Shown here piece after piece: positions 8,425-18,890 of a DNA stretch of 64,000 nt. Origin of the DNA: Incurvaria masculella (lineage: Eukaryota > Arthropoda > Insecta > Lepidoptera > Incurvariidae); NCBI GenBank assembly GCA_946894095.1, contig OX335651.1:8330501-8394500 (forward strand). Direction: 5' to 3'. The notes under the pieces were generated by a model that had not been told where the DNA came from, made no database searches, and saw nothing but the letters and a program-made list of their open reading frames with translations. A program made the position numbers and the translations under genes. How positions within the stretch are numbered: position 1 is the first letter of the stretch; each line of letters begins with the position of its first letter.

Positions 8425-11400
8425 TGAATTAAGAAAATAAATATTGTCAGCATTTAATTCTTGGATTAAGACAACAATTTCTTAAGTTTAATCTATGAAC
8501 TTGAACTAAAGTAATGAAAATTCGTAATGTAAGAATTTAATAGTGTCAAAAATATTTCTTGGATGAAGACAATTTATGTTAATCTAAGACTTGAGAATAC
8601 TTCGAATTAAAAAAAGATAGTATGCTTAATCTAAGACATGTTAAATTCTTATTGCAACAATTCTCGATGTTAAATTGAGCACACGTAAGTCTTAAAACTA
8701 AACAGTCATTAATATTCTTATTTTAAGAATATATTGTTGATGTAAATCATTAAATGTTATGTCAAAATTCAACATTGTTATGGTAAAACAACGACATTCA
8801 TGTTTTAAGAAATTAGATCTTAAATTAAAACCAACATGTTTCTTCCATTAAGCATACATTAACGTTATTCTAAATGACAAGAATCTCAAAATGAACTCTG
8901 CAGATGTTAATGTAAAACTGATTTAGTCAACGGAAATTGTTGTTAGAAAACATTCTTCAATTTTTAATTCAAGCAAGAATTTCTTCGTTCAAAATGTTCA
9001 AATTCTTAAAGCAAACTATAATAGTGTTCATGTAAAACTGAAAGTCTTAGATTAAGATAAGGGCAATTCTCAAAAAAAGAATCATGAATTTTTCATTGAA
9101 GAGACACTTTCTTCATTTGAAATATTTGGATTCTTGAAAAAAACTATGATAGTGTTTCTGCAAAACTGAAAGTCTTGGGTTAAGAAAAGTGATCTTCTCA
9201 AAAACAAATATCATAAATTTTCCATTCAAGAAATGCAGTCTTCATTTGAAATAATTTGATTCTTCAGATAAATTATGCTAGTGTTAATGCAAAACCTAAA
9301 GTCTTAGATTAAGACAATGGATTATGTGGAAAAAAGAATCATCACGTCTCAATTGAACAGACAATTTCTTCATTTGAAATATTTTGATTCTTCAAATAAA
9401 TTATGATAGTCTTTATGTAAAACTGAAAGTCTTAGATTAAGATATAGGATATTCTCAAAATAAGCATTATCAATTTTATATTGAAGAGAGGTTTTCTTCA
9501 TTTGAAATATTTGGATTCTTGAAATAAGTGTTGCTGCAAAACTGAAAGTCTTGGGTTAAGAAAAGTGATCTTCTCAAAAAAAATATCATAAACTTTCCAT
9601 TCAAGAAATGCAGTCATAATTTGAAATAATTAGATTCTTCAGATAAATTATGCTAGTGTTAATGCAAAACCTAAAGTCTTAGATTAAGACAATGGATTAT
9701 GTGGAAAAAAGAATCATCATGTCTCAATTTAACAGACAATTTCTTCATTTGAAATATTTTGATTCTACAAATAAATTATGATAGTCTTTATGTAAAACTG
9801 AAAGTCTTAGATTAAGATAAATGATATTCTCAAAAACAAGCATTATCAATTTTCCATTGAAGAGAGATTTTGTTCATTTGAAATATTTGGATTCTTGAAA
9901 TAAACTATGATAGTGTTGCTGCAAAACTGAAAGTCTTGAGTTAAGAAAAGTGAGCTTCTCAAAAAAAAATATCATAAATTTTCCATTCAAGAAATGCAGT
10001 CATAATTTGAAATAATTCGATTCTTCAGATAAATTATGCTAGTGTTAATGCAAAACCTAAAGTCTTAGATTAAGACAATGGATTATGTGGAAAAAAGAAT
10101 CATCATGTCTCAATTTAACAGACAATTTCTTCATTTGAAATATTTTGATTCTTCAAATAAATTATGATAGTCTTTATGTAAAACTGAAAGTCTTAGATTA
10201 AGATAAATGATATTCTCATAAACAAGCATTATCAATTTTCCATTGAAGAGAGATTTTCTTCATTTGAAATATATAGATTCTTGGAATGAACTATGATAGT
10301 GTTTCTGCAAAACTAAAAGTCTTAGGTTAAGAAAAGGGTTCTTCTCAAAACAAAAATATCATAAATTTTCCATTCAAGAAATGTTGTCTTCATTTGAAAT
10401 ATTTAGATTCTTCAGATAAATTATGCTATTGTTAATGTAAAACCTAGTCTTAGATTAAGACAATGGATTATCTGGAAAAAAGAATAATCGAGTCTCAATT
10501 TAACAGACATTTTCTTCATTTGAAATATTTTGATTCTTCAAATAAATTATGATAGTGTTTATGTAAAACTGAAAGTCTTAGATTAAGATAAAGGAAATTC
10601 TCAAAAACAAGCATTATCAATTTTCCATTGAAGAGAGATTTTCTTCATTTGAAATACTTAGATTGTTCAAATAAATTATAAGAGTGTTTATATAAAATAT
10701 TTTCTGATTAAGAAAAGAAGTCTTCTCGAAGTTTTAACCGAACCGAACGAACCTACGTTCCTAGTATTTACATTCTTCTACTAAACTAAGCTCGTGTTTT
10801 AAAAGAATGGATTATCTCAAAAAAAAAGCTAGGATGGGTGTACTTAAAATACTGGTGTAGTCAAGCAAAACGATTTGATTCCAATGTACATATAATTTTT
10901 TGGATGATCATCCATTACTTAATATTTTGGCTAATATCTATTTGTCCTCACGCCAATGTGATGAATCCAATTGGGTGATTATCTATACTTGGATTTAGTA
11001 AGATAAAAACATTGGAAAGAAAAATATGTTTGTATCCAAAATTTAAATGACTAACATATTTGTACTTGTAAAAATCCATAGTTATTAGAATATCTGTTGT
11101 TAGATCACGACAAAGGATGTCATCGAAATATATATCATCATTCAAGAAAGTTTTTCGTTTGACAAAGCTGGATTTTTAAAATTAATGTTGGTAGCGTTTA
11201 TGTAAGTAAAACTGAATGTGTTGCATGCGATACATAATTATAAAATAAAAAAAAAACAATTTCAAGTGTTCATTCAAGCAAGTGTTCGGTAGGACAAATT
11301 TAGATTACCTATTAACATAAACTATGCTAATGTTAACGTAAGCCTGAATATTTTAGATCGAATCAATTTTGAAAATAATAATGTTCAAGTTTTAACGTTC

Positions 11401-11600
11401 AAGAGAGATTTGCTTCCTTCTAAATAATTAGTTTCTTTAAATAAACTCCTTTAATGTTTCTCTAAGACTGAATGTCTTGAAATAAAACAATTTATATAAA
11501 ACAATCTTCAAGTTTTCATTCAAGACTGACTTTCTTAATTTTAAATATTGAGATTCTTATTTCAAGACTTCTAACTTTGATTTAAGATAATGAATTCTTC
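8425..11600. repeat. Satellite array: about 129-bp monomer in a 387-bp higher-order unit
   Basis: The anchor GCTAGTGTTAATG recurs at about 9277, 9652, 10038 and 10425, with spacings of 375, 386 and 387 bp. Each interval holds three related monomers. They are distinguished by, for example, GGATTATGTGGAAAAAAG, GAAGAGAGATTTTCTTC and AAGAAATGCAGTC. The core (about 9,000-10,700) is regular. Both flanks decay into diverged single monomers. No coding potential is seen. Confidence 0.9.
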
Positions 11601-11744
11601 AAGTCACGCCACCCTAACCGACCAATCAACGGCTAGGACTGGAACGGTAGAAAGACTGTTGTAAAATGCAAAACGACCTAAATGCAAAACAAATAATTTT
11701 AAACGATCGAAACAGGATATTTCGTGTCCAGTGCCAATATTAAT

Positions 11745-12055
11745 TTCTCACTGGTCATGGATGGCTAATACCACACCAACTATCACGATATTAGCCCAAC
11801 ACAACTCTTGGGAACTAGGTGCCATTGCAGGATTTTCCTTTTATAGCACAACTATATTAAACTGAATGGAAAACACGGACAACATTCATTGACGCGTCTA
11901 TCATCGTTCAATCAATGCAATGGTACCAACTTGAATGGGATTAGCTCTACCATCTTAGTGTGTTAGTATTAAAGGAGACCTACAGTAAAACGTCGAATCA
12001 GAATCATTGGCTTCATGCAAGGAAAAACATGCAGTCGGCCCAATGGTATTATTAT
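11745..12055 (-). mobile_element. SINE-1, inverted copy
   Basis: The reverse complement carries the family body and tail (TAGCCATCCATGACC, AACTAGGTGCC equivalent). The head is decayed toward 12055. Confidence 0.7.
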
Positions 12056-12061
12056 TGACGG

Positions 12062-12460
12062 ATGATTACGGGAGAAAGGAATGTGGGATAATTCCAAATT
12101 TTGGGTATACAGCAGGTGGCAAAAATGGTATACACAATACCCACGAATAGTATGTTTGGCTGGTTCGATTACAGCCTTGCAGTATGGTCGTAGTTATTTT
12201 TAAGAAAGAAAGAAAGAAATTCTTTATTGTGCAAATAACATTAAAAATAATACAAGAATACGATACAATACAAATACAGAACAATAAAATCTAACAGAGC
12301 GAAACTGCACAAAGGCGGGCTTATCACTAAAAGTGATTTATTCTAGTCAACCTTTAGGTTCGAATTATTTTTACTGGGCTCTTTCTTTAATTAATGTCTC
12401 CTTGCTTCACGATCGATTATACACACATACATATCACATTTCTTGGTATAAGCGACGTAC
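12062..12460 (+). mobile_element. SINE-2 copy interrupted by a later insertion
   Basis: A box TGGCAAAAATG at 12119 and B box GGTTCGATTACAG at 12155. The body continues after an insertion at 12203-12364 with TTGCTTCACGATCG and a run similar to 12770-12830 and 17290-17345. Confidence 0.65.
12203..12364. mobile_element. 162-bp insertion with TTATTTTTA target duplication
   Basis: TTATTTTTA at 12194-12202 is repeated at 12365-12373. The paralogue at about 12776 has the uninterrupted site. The insert starts with AAGAAAGAAAGAAAGAAA and ends near AAAGGCGGGCTTATCACT, a motif I recall from lepidopteran LINE/SINE tails (recall only). Direction of transcription is uncertain. Confidence 0.7.
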
Positions 12461-12666
12461 CTGCTTAGTACGTAAAAGTATTACGTACGTAATACGTACG
12501 TTATTCAACCTAGGACCGGCTCTAGCGTCTGATACCAAATACGATTTTTGTGACTACGGCAATATGTTTAAAAGCTCAATCTTTGCAGTCAATATCCGTA
12601 TTGCAGATGAAACGTTAAATAAGTATATGTAGGTATAATTTTAAACAATATGTTAGTAGGAGGCAT

Positions 12667-12860
12667 TGATTACGGAAGGAGAATTTCAAATGATGGGTAT
12701 ACAGAAGGTGGCAAATTTGGGGGAATTTTGCTGGTTCGAGTCCAGCCTTGCAGTATATTCATAAATTCATAATGGAGTTATTTTTACAGGACTCTTTTTT
12801 AATGAATGTGTACTTGTTATACATACATATCACTTTCCTTTACAAAAAAAGTAAAAATTT
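12667..12860 (+). mobile_element. SINE-2 copy, uninterrupted
   Basis: A box TGGCAAATTTG at 12709 and a perfect B box GGTTCGAGTCC at 12731. The two are closer together than in a normal tRNA. The body aligns with the copy at 12062. Confidence 0.65.
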
Positions 12861-13684
12861 ATCTAGTACTTGAGATACCTAGTATTTTTAAATTTCTTAT
12901 TTTTTCAAGCATAAAATTGTCCTAACGGTAGCGGCAAAGCCCTCAGACCTCTCTCTCATATTAGTTAGTCCCCTGTACAATTTCACGATAAATATGATAA
13001 TGCAAAACAAAAATTAAGCCAATTCTTCGGTGCGAAACTAGGTGAACTAATTGGTATTTACTTAAAGTGCGGCATGCGTAGTGGTTTGGCTCCGACAAGA
13101 CCGACTATACTGGTAGTGCTATGTGCAGCTTCCAACCAGTTTTTTTATGGACATCAATGGCTAATACCAAACCTACTGTCATAATATCTTATTTATAAGC
13201 GTGGCAATATTTACCTGAATAAAATTGATGACACAGAAAATACCCTAATTTTAAAGCAAATAAAATTTAATGATAAGTGCCAATGTAAGCCATCTTGACA
13301 CTTCTATCTAGTAAGTAAGGCCGATACTTTTTTGAGTTCCGAAGTATACAATTTCGGAAAGGAAAAAAAGATACCCACAGTCTTCGGCACAAAAAAACAA
13401 CAGCCGTTAAACATTAAGCTATTATTTACAAAAAGTTTTTTTTTCTTAAAAAAAAAAGTGGGAAAGACAGTATATTCATATGTAACGAATTTGGCAAATT
13501 ATTATGTAAAAACACAACGTTTCTATGCATAAAACCAAAAATCTTCATGTAATGTAATCCGATGTACATTTTAGGTAGCAGACCGGTGTTATGCGGTAAA
13601 CATAAGTAATCAAAAATAGACCAATACAATTTCAATTATTTAAAATGGGGACTTGTATCTTTTTACCAATTACGAAAATGTATC
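12861..13684. other. AT-rich non-coding DNA with a SINE-1 fragment
   Basis: 13150-13195 is a short inverted SINE-1 tail (GACATCAATGGCTAATACC). Poly(T)/poly(A) tracts lie around 13435-13455. No gene is seen. Confidence 0.5.
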
Positions 13685-13838
13685 CACGCGTACGCAAGCT
13701 TCGTCGCGCGCCCAATCCGCTCGCTCGCTCATTCACTCTTGATTCGTACCGCTCGAGGTACGTGATGGTTGTTGTTCGTTTTTTTATTTGGTGACGTGCT
13801 GAGAACTTACTTTATTCATCTATGGTGCAGCAGAAATA
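13685..13838 (+). promoter_or_regulatory. Candidate promoter/5' region of the small spliced unit
   Basis: A CpG-richer patch (CGTCGCGCGCCCAATCCGC, 13709 on) stands out from AT-rich flanks and ends 100 bases before the ATG. No TATA box is clear. This is composition-based inference. Confidence 0.3.
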
Positions 13839-14345
13839 ATGTCTGACGATATTCCTACAATCATAACTACCATCGAAAGCTTACTGCAGTGCTGGGACGT
13901 TCCATCCGACAACATCCAAATGTTTATTGGTGAGTAATGTAGTATTATTGTACTTTCATGTCGAACATCACTTCAAGCACAGCGTTCTTTAATAACTTAC
14001 GATAGTTGACAGTATTTTGTTATCATTGGTATTGAAATGAAGATATGTCCACCTGGCCTTCTCTGCATGGCCCTTCGTACATCTTTTTCCACACTCTGTC
14101 CCAGCACCAAACAATGTAGCAGAGATGTATTTTTTCTCAGAAAATACACAACTCATTATATTTTTTTTTTCTAGAAGTGACTGAAGAAGACATAACCTGG
14201 CTTAACAAAAACAAGGAACCGTGGGACACGGTAATCTTCAAATGGAATCATGCTTGACATTGAGATCAACATAAATGGACTGACGGTGCACGTAGTTCGT
14301 GCAACAATTTCCCGCTCTTAATGATTTGATAAGCGACACCTTGGT

Positions 14346-14760
14346 AAGATTTTTTTTATGTTTCTACTTAAGCAAGACTTTTTTATTTAAGATATTTAGA
14401 TCCTTACCTTAAACTCAGCGAGATTTTATGTAAAACTGTCAATGTGTGTGTGTAAAACTGTTAATACAACGAATATTCTCAGTTTTAATGAAAATTCATG
14501 TTTTCATTCAACAATGACTTTCTTAGTTTGACATATTTCGATTCTTCAAATAAAAATGTCTAGCGTACATGTAAAACTTAATATATTGCATCAAAAAAAC
14601 GGATATTCTTTGAATAATGTTGTCTTTAAGCTTCCCTTTAAGTGAGGTTTTCTTCGCATGAATATTTAGATGCTAAAAATAAACTTTGCTTTACCTACGT
14701 ATGTGTGTGCTTACCACGACAAGAAATTATATGCTAGAAACAATAATATGAAAAAATACG
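14346..14760. repeat. Decayed monomers of the left satellite inside the intron
   Basis: TTTCGATTCTTCAAATAAA, ATGTAAAACTT and TTTTCATTCAAC match the 129-bp family in the same orientation as 8.4-11.6 kb, with heavy divergence. Confidence 0.6.
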
Positions 14761-15179
14761 GTATTTAATATACGGTTCATAACAATCAATTACGATATTT
14801 TACATTTACGTGTGTTATAATTTTCAGATTAACTAGGATTTTGACGAATCTTCCCTGAAAAATCAGCACCTTTAATTAATCGAGTAAACCAGGTGTATTT
14901 AAAAGCTGCGCTGCGGGCAATGCGGCTGATATAAAGGTATTTAGATTATAATCATTATTATTGTTATGGAAAACGGTAAAATTGTTTGCTTGAGCTATCT
15001 TCCCCATACATTTTGGAAATAATTTTAGAACCACTGCAGATTCACTTGTTATTTTGGTATTTAACACCATTCAGTCGATATTTATTGGCATACTTAGGTT
15101 TTTAACCATAACTGCATTAAATTACGACCAAAACTACAAATATGCTACCACATTTCTTTTTGCTATAATTTGACGCCGG
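14761..15179. other. AT-rich intron-like DNA
   Basis: No feature is recognised. A 64-codon minus-strand frame at 14876-15070 lacks support. Confidence 0.4.
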
Positions 15180-15189
15180 ATACATTTTG

Positions 15190-15490
15190 TCAACTTTGGT
15201 AGCCCAATGGTGCGACGCATTGCAATTCGATGAGCTGGGGAAGCACCTCTGAGCGCGGTTTGGTTCTGGATGGGTGACAATTTTCAACCGTTGAGGCTGG
15301 TCGTGGTTCGGATTCCACGTAAAATTATAGGGGACCTAACTCCTTACTAACTAAGAAATCCCGCCCGGGTTGGTACCATCGCATTGATTTAACGAAAACA
15401 CAATGAAAATTGTCCGTGTTTTCCATTCAGTTAAATAAAGCCGAGCAATATAAGGAAAGTCTGGCATCGCAACGACAAGTCGCTAACTTT
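15190..15490 (+). mobile_element. SINE-1 copy, diverged
   Basis: The body (CCCGGGTTGGTACCATCGCA) and GTCCGTGTTTTCCATTCAG are clear. The head (GTAGCCCAATGG) and tail are decayed. Confidence 0.7.
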
Positions 15491-15979
15491 AGCTCATGTA
15501 AAAACATAATCACTCCTAAAATGTTTAGTGTAAATTCCTTATGTAAAAGATTGTCATTACGAAAATAAAACATATTTTTATGATCAATGTATTAATTACA
15601 TTCTGTGTAATATTTTTGGGATTTTCAATGTTTAAAATTATCTACAAATCACTATACAATTAATGATTAATCTCTAAAACTCTTTTTCAGAATAGTGGAG
15701 ATGTCGAAACCAAAAGGAAAAACACATTAACACATAAAAAAAGGCCCAGCAACTGTATAATCCTTAGAACATATGAAGCTACTTATTGTTGTTACGTCAG
15801 ATAAAACATACCGATTCGTAATTGTTTGTTTTTAAAAATTAATTAGATAATAAATATTGAAAACAATACAATCCTTATTTTATTATTTTACTTTAATAAT
15901 TGTGAAATTCAGAAGATGTTAAATGCTCACAGGAAGCTGAATGTATGTTGAAAGAAAACAAAGTATGTAAGGGATGATG

Positions 15980-17230
15980 TTCATTAGACGTCAGGAAAAA
16001 ATATTTTTCTTTCTTCTAATTAACATCGTTTCCGAAAGTATTAGCTTTGTTTTCTTTCAAGATTACATTCGGCTTGCTATGAACATCTTACATCTTGGTC
16101 TAAGAATTTCAAAATTTGGATCCAAGAAAAGATATTGGTACACTAAGAGAGCATTTACTTCAATCGAAGAAATATATATCTTGATTTAAAACCTTCATAA
16201 TCTCGTTCTAAGAAACAATATTTTTATATCAAGAAAAGTATTAGCATTGACTAAGAAATAATTTCCTTCATTGAAGGAACAAATATTTTGGTCTAAAAAT
16301 TTAATTGATTTGTTCCAAGAAATGATATTATTACAACAAGACAATCATTAGCATTAACCAAGAAATATTTTTGTTAATTCAAGAAACAACTGTCTTGGTA
16401 TAATAATTGTATAGTTTAAATTCAAGAAACGATATTGATAAACCGAAAAAAGTACTACGTCAAGACAAGATATCACTTGCTTCCTTGAAGAAACAATTGT
16501 CTTGGTCCAAGAATTGTACACTTTTAATCCAAGAAACGGTATTGTTATACCAAGAAAAACATTAGCATTGGCTAAGAAATTATTTACTTCATTGAAAAAT
16601 AATATATATTGGACTAATAATGTTATACTTTTAATTCAAGAAACGATATTCGTTCACCAAGAAAAGTATAGACATTGACCAAGAAACCATATTCTTAATT
16701 CAAGTAACAACAGTTTTGGTCTTAAAATGTTATAGTTTTCTTACAAGAAACGATATTGGTAGACCAAGAAAAGTGTTAGAATTTGCCAAGAAAATATTTA
16801 CTTCATTGAAGAAAAAAAAATCTTAGTCTAATAATATACAGTTTCGTTCGAAGAAACGATATTATTACACCGAGAAAAGTAGTGGTTAGGCCAAGAAAAT
16901 ATTTACTTGAGGCAACACAATGCTGTTTAATTTAAGTAATTAATTTGTTGCATATACTATTTATTTTCTTATAACAAGAATAATACATTTTCAACTAAGA
17001 AAAGTGGCAACTTAAATTAACGTTACGATAATCTTGATTTAAATACTTTAACAACTTAAAGCAAGAGACCAGCAAAATCTTATATCAAGTATATAATTTC
17101 TTGGAACAAAGTAACAATTTTAAGAATATAATTATTCTATTTTAAGAAAATATTTTGTTCCCGAATATGTGAATCACGCATTGCTTTGAATCAAAGCAAT
17201 TTGCTTTATTTCAAGAAATTATTTTTTACC
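15980..17230. repeat. Satellite array, 107-bp period, opposite sense to the left array
   Basis: The anchor AAGAAAC or a variant recurs at 16210, 16317, 16424, 16531, 16638, 16744 and 16851, a 106-107 bp spacing. The units beyond are diverged on both sides. Its reverse complement (TTCTTGGACCAAGACAATTG) resembles the start of the left array (TTCTTGGATTAAGACAAC). The plus-strand 71-codon frame at 15974 is a by-product. Confidence 0.85.
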
Positions 17231-17233
17231 GTG

Positions 17234-17345
17234 TGATTGCTGGTTGAAACTCTATATTCTTTTTAATAATAATTTTTAGTAATTATTTTTAATGCTCTGT
17301 CTTTGCTTCACGGTCGCTTCTACAGACATATCAAATTCGTTGAAA
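17234..17345 (+). mobile_element. SINE-2, right half (B box side)
   Basis: TTGCTGGTTGAAACTC is a decayed B box. TTGCTTCACGGTCGC and CAGACATATCA match the 12.4-kb copy. The A-box half is 8.8 kb to the left. Confidence 0.6.
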
Positions 17346-17699
17346 AAAGCGACATATGCTTAATACGAAAAAGAGTATTTGACTTTAGTCTTAAATATAA
17401 TGTTAAATTTACCTTTGCCTTGAAGATTCATTCTCAGTAGTGTGGCACGTGTCTTCAAAGTTTATTGAAGTTTCCAGACTTAACATTTTGCTTGACGTAT
17501 TCCGTAATTTCTGAATCCGAATTTGGGTCTGATGAATGTTTACAGTAGCTAATGTTATTCTTGTAAAAATACTACGTTTTAGTTACGATCTCTCAAAACC
17601 ATTATCCACAGTAGCTCTGATTTAGTAGCAGCATTTTGGAACTAAACATGTACATGAGTGGCTTGAGCTCAGCGACGTTTTAACTTGTTTCATGTGTTC
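17346..17699. other. Non-coding, nothing recognised
   Basis: AT-rich sequence without open frames, repeats or splice-bounded segments that I can support. Confidence 0.5.
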
Positions 17700-18015
17700 C
17701 AATCACGGCCACATTAATGCACCGCTTTCATTCTCTTCCTTTTGGATATGTGAATCTCTTTACGTATGCGAGCTGCTCCATGGTTTCGAATCCATGCAAA
17801 ACTGGAGGTCCCCTTCCCGTACTAGATGGTAGGGTTAAACCCGCTCGGGTTGGTACCATCGCATCGCAAAAATCGTGCGTGTTTCCATTCATTTCAATGT
17901 AACCGTGCTCATAAAAGGAAGGTTCTGGCATGGTTCCTAATTCATTGAGGAATGCGATGTGTCTGGCTCATATTATGAAGGTGGATCTGGTAATAGCCAG
18001 CCATCTCCAGTTACT
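17700..18015 (+). mobile_element. SINE-1 copy
   Basis: The body has GCGAGCTGCTCCATGGTTTC and GGTTGGTACCATCGCATC. The tail has GGCATGGTTCCTAATTC and TAGCCAGCCATC. The head is truncated at the left. Confidence 0.75.
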
Positions 18016-18890
18016 TAAAAACGTCGCTTTCCCGGAGGAGTAGGCAGGCTTGAGATCAGAATTGAGTTCGATAAAAGAATACTTTTTGCTTCGACTACAA
18101 ACATGCCTGTTTATGGCTGCTCTAGAATTATGGGTGCCTACGTACCTGACCTACTTTGTCGGTCATGATGGCCACGCCCGGGCACATCCTCTTTGTCAAT
18201 CAGTTTTGTTATTATTTCGTCATTTGCTCTACATGTACAGACGCTTACTCTGAAACGTATGCACTGTAAATAGAGATAAGTTCGAGGATTAAGATCTAAT
18301 TCCATCACATATATATCCACCATAGAATGAAAAGGACTAACGAATTCTTTCTTTTTCCATTGTACACATTTGATTCACAAAGTCCGTACAAGCCATCTAA
18401 ATATGTCATCAATTCTGTCCACTTCTACATTTTTTTAATTGATAATCCTCAGGATGAAATCACATGTTACATATGTCAGTTCAGAAGACTTACAGTTTAG
18501 GAATGTTGTCATATTAGGCAGAATAGAAAACTAATACTTTTCTCCAGACTATGCGATTAAGTGGAAAGCCTTTCCAAGTTTTCACCGCCAGCCGACCCAA
18601 AGAGATATTACGGAGCCCTGCAAACGATTCGCGCCCGGGGAAAGCAAATAAATTAACCTTTCGTGTGATGCCCCCCTCTCGATCCCCGAACCTTCCACTC
18701 CTCTCAATGATAGCATATAAATCTATACCTAGGCTATACGCCATTAATGCCACGACAGGTTCTCTTAACTGTGAGCGGGTAATTTGTCTCAAATGTGAGT
18801 GGAGTGATTCCACTCACATTTTGATAGAGAGCCTTACGCACTGGGAATATGCTTTCGCATCGCTACGTTTCGCATCGATGTAGGTATATG
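18016..18890. other. Unrecognised; GC-richer patch at 18545-18780
   Basis: Both strands are open for about 100 codons across the patch (18514-18813 minus, 18551-18883 plus). This reflects composition rather than a clear gene. No splice sites or domain support either frame. Confidence 0.3.

Larger units (their letters stand above)
13839..15870 (+). pseudogene. Small three-exon transcription-unit-like structure, unrecognised, probably decayed
   Basis: Exon 1 (13839-13929) begins MSDDIPTII and ends at donor G|GTGAGT. Exon 2 (14175-14343) follows a T-rich tract and CTAG, and ends at TTG|GTAAGA. Exon 3 (15691-about 15870) follows TCTTTTTCAG and holds an AATAAA at 15849-15854. Exons 1 and 2 join in frame to 57 codons ending KWNHA and TGA at 14255. 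Further coding-like stretches follow in the other two frames: MLDIEINGLTVHVV is one, and VQQFPALNDLISDTL continues into exon 3 as NSGDVETKRKN. That suggests a longer ancestral protein broken by small indels. A short helical SAM-like fold is possible for the first 50 residues but I cannot assign it. It sits between two opposed satellites, so it may be the remnant coding unit of a transposon. Confidence 0.4.
8417..17241. mobile_element. Candidate 8.8-kb composite insertion bracketed by TGATTGCT
   Basis: TGATTGCT occurs at 8417-8424 and 17234-17241. The bases outside join into an uninterrupted SINE-2 with normal A-to-B box spacing. Inside are a satellite in one sense at the left, a related satellite in the other sense at the right, and a small spliced unit between. 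Several SINEs are nested within. I see no clean terminal inverted repeats, so the element type is unknown. An 8-bp duplication would suit hAT- or P-type transposition, but that is inference. Confidence 0.45.

Noticed and set aside
8425..11600. CRISPR-like reading of the regular repeats
   Set aside because: Repeats are contiguous with no unique spacers, units are far too long and the genome is eukaryotic.
18514..18883. Two opposed ORFs of about 100 codons
   Set aside because: Both strands are open because of local composition; neither has a recognisable motif.
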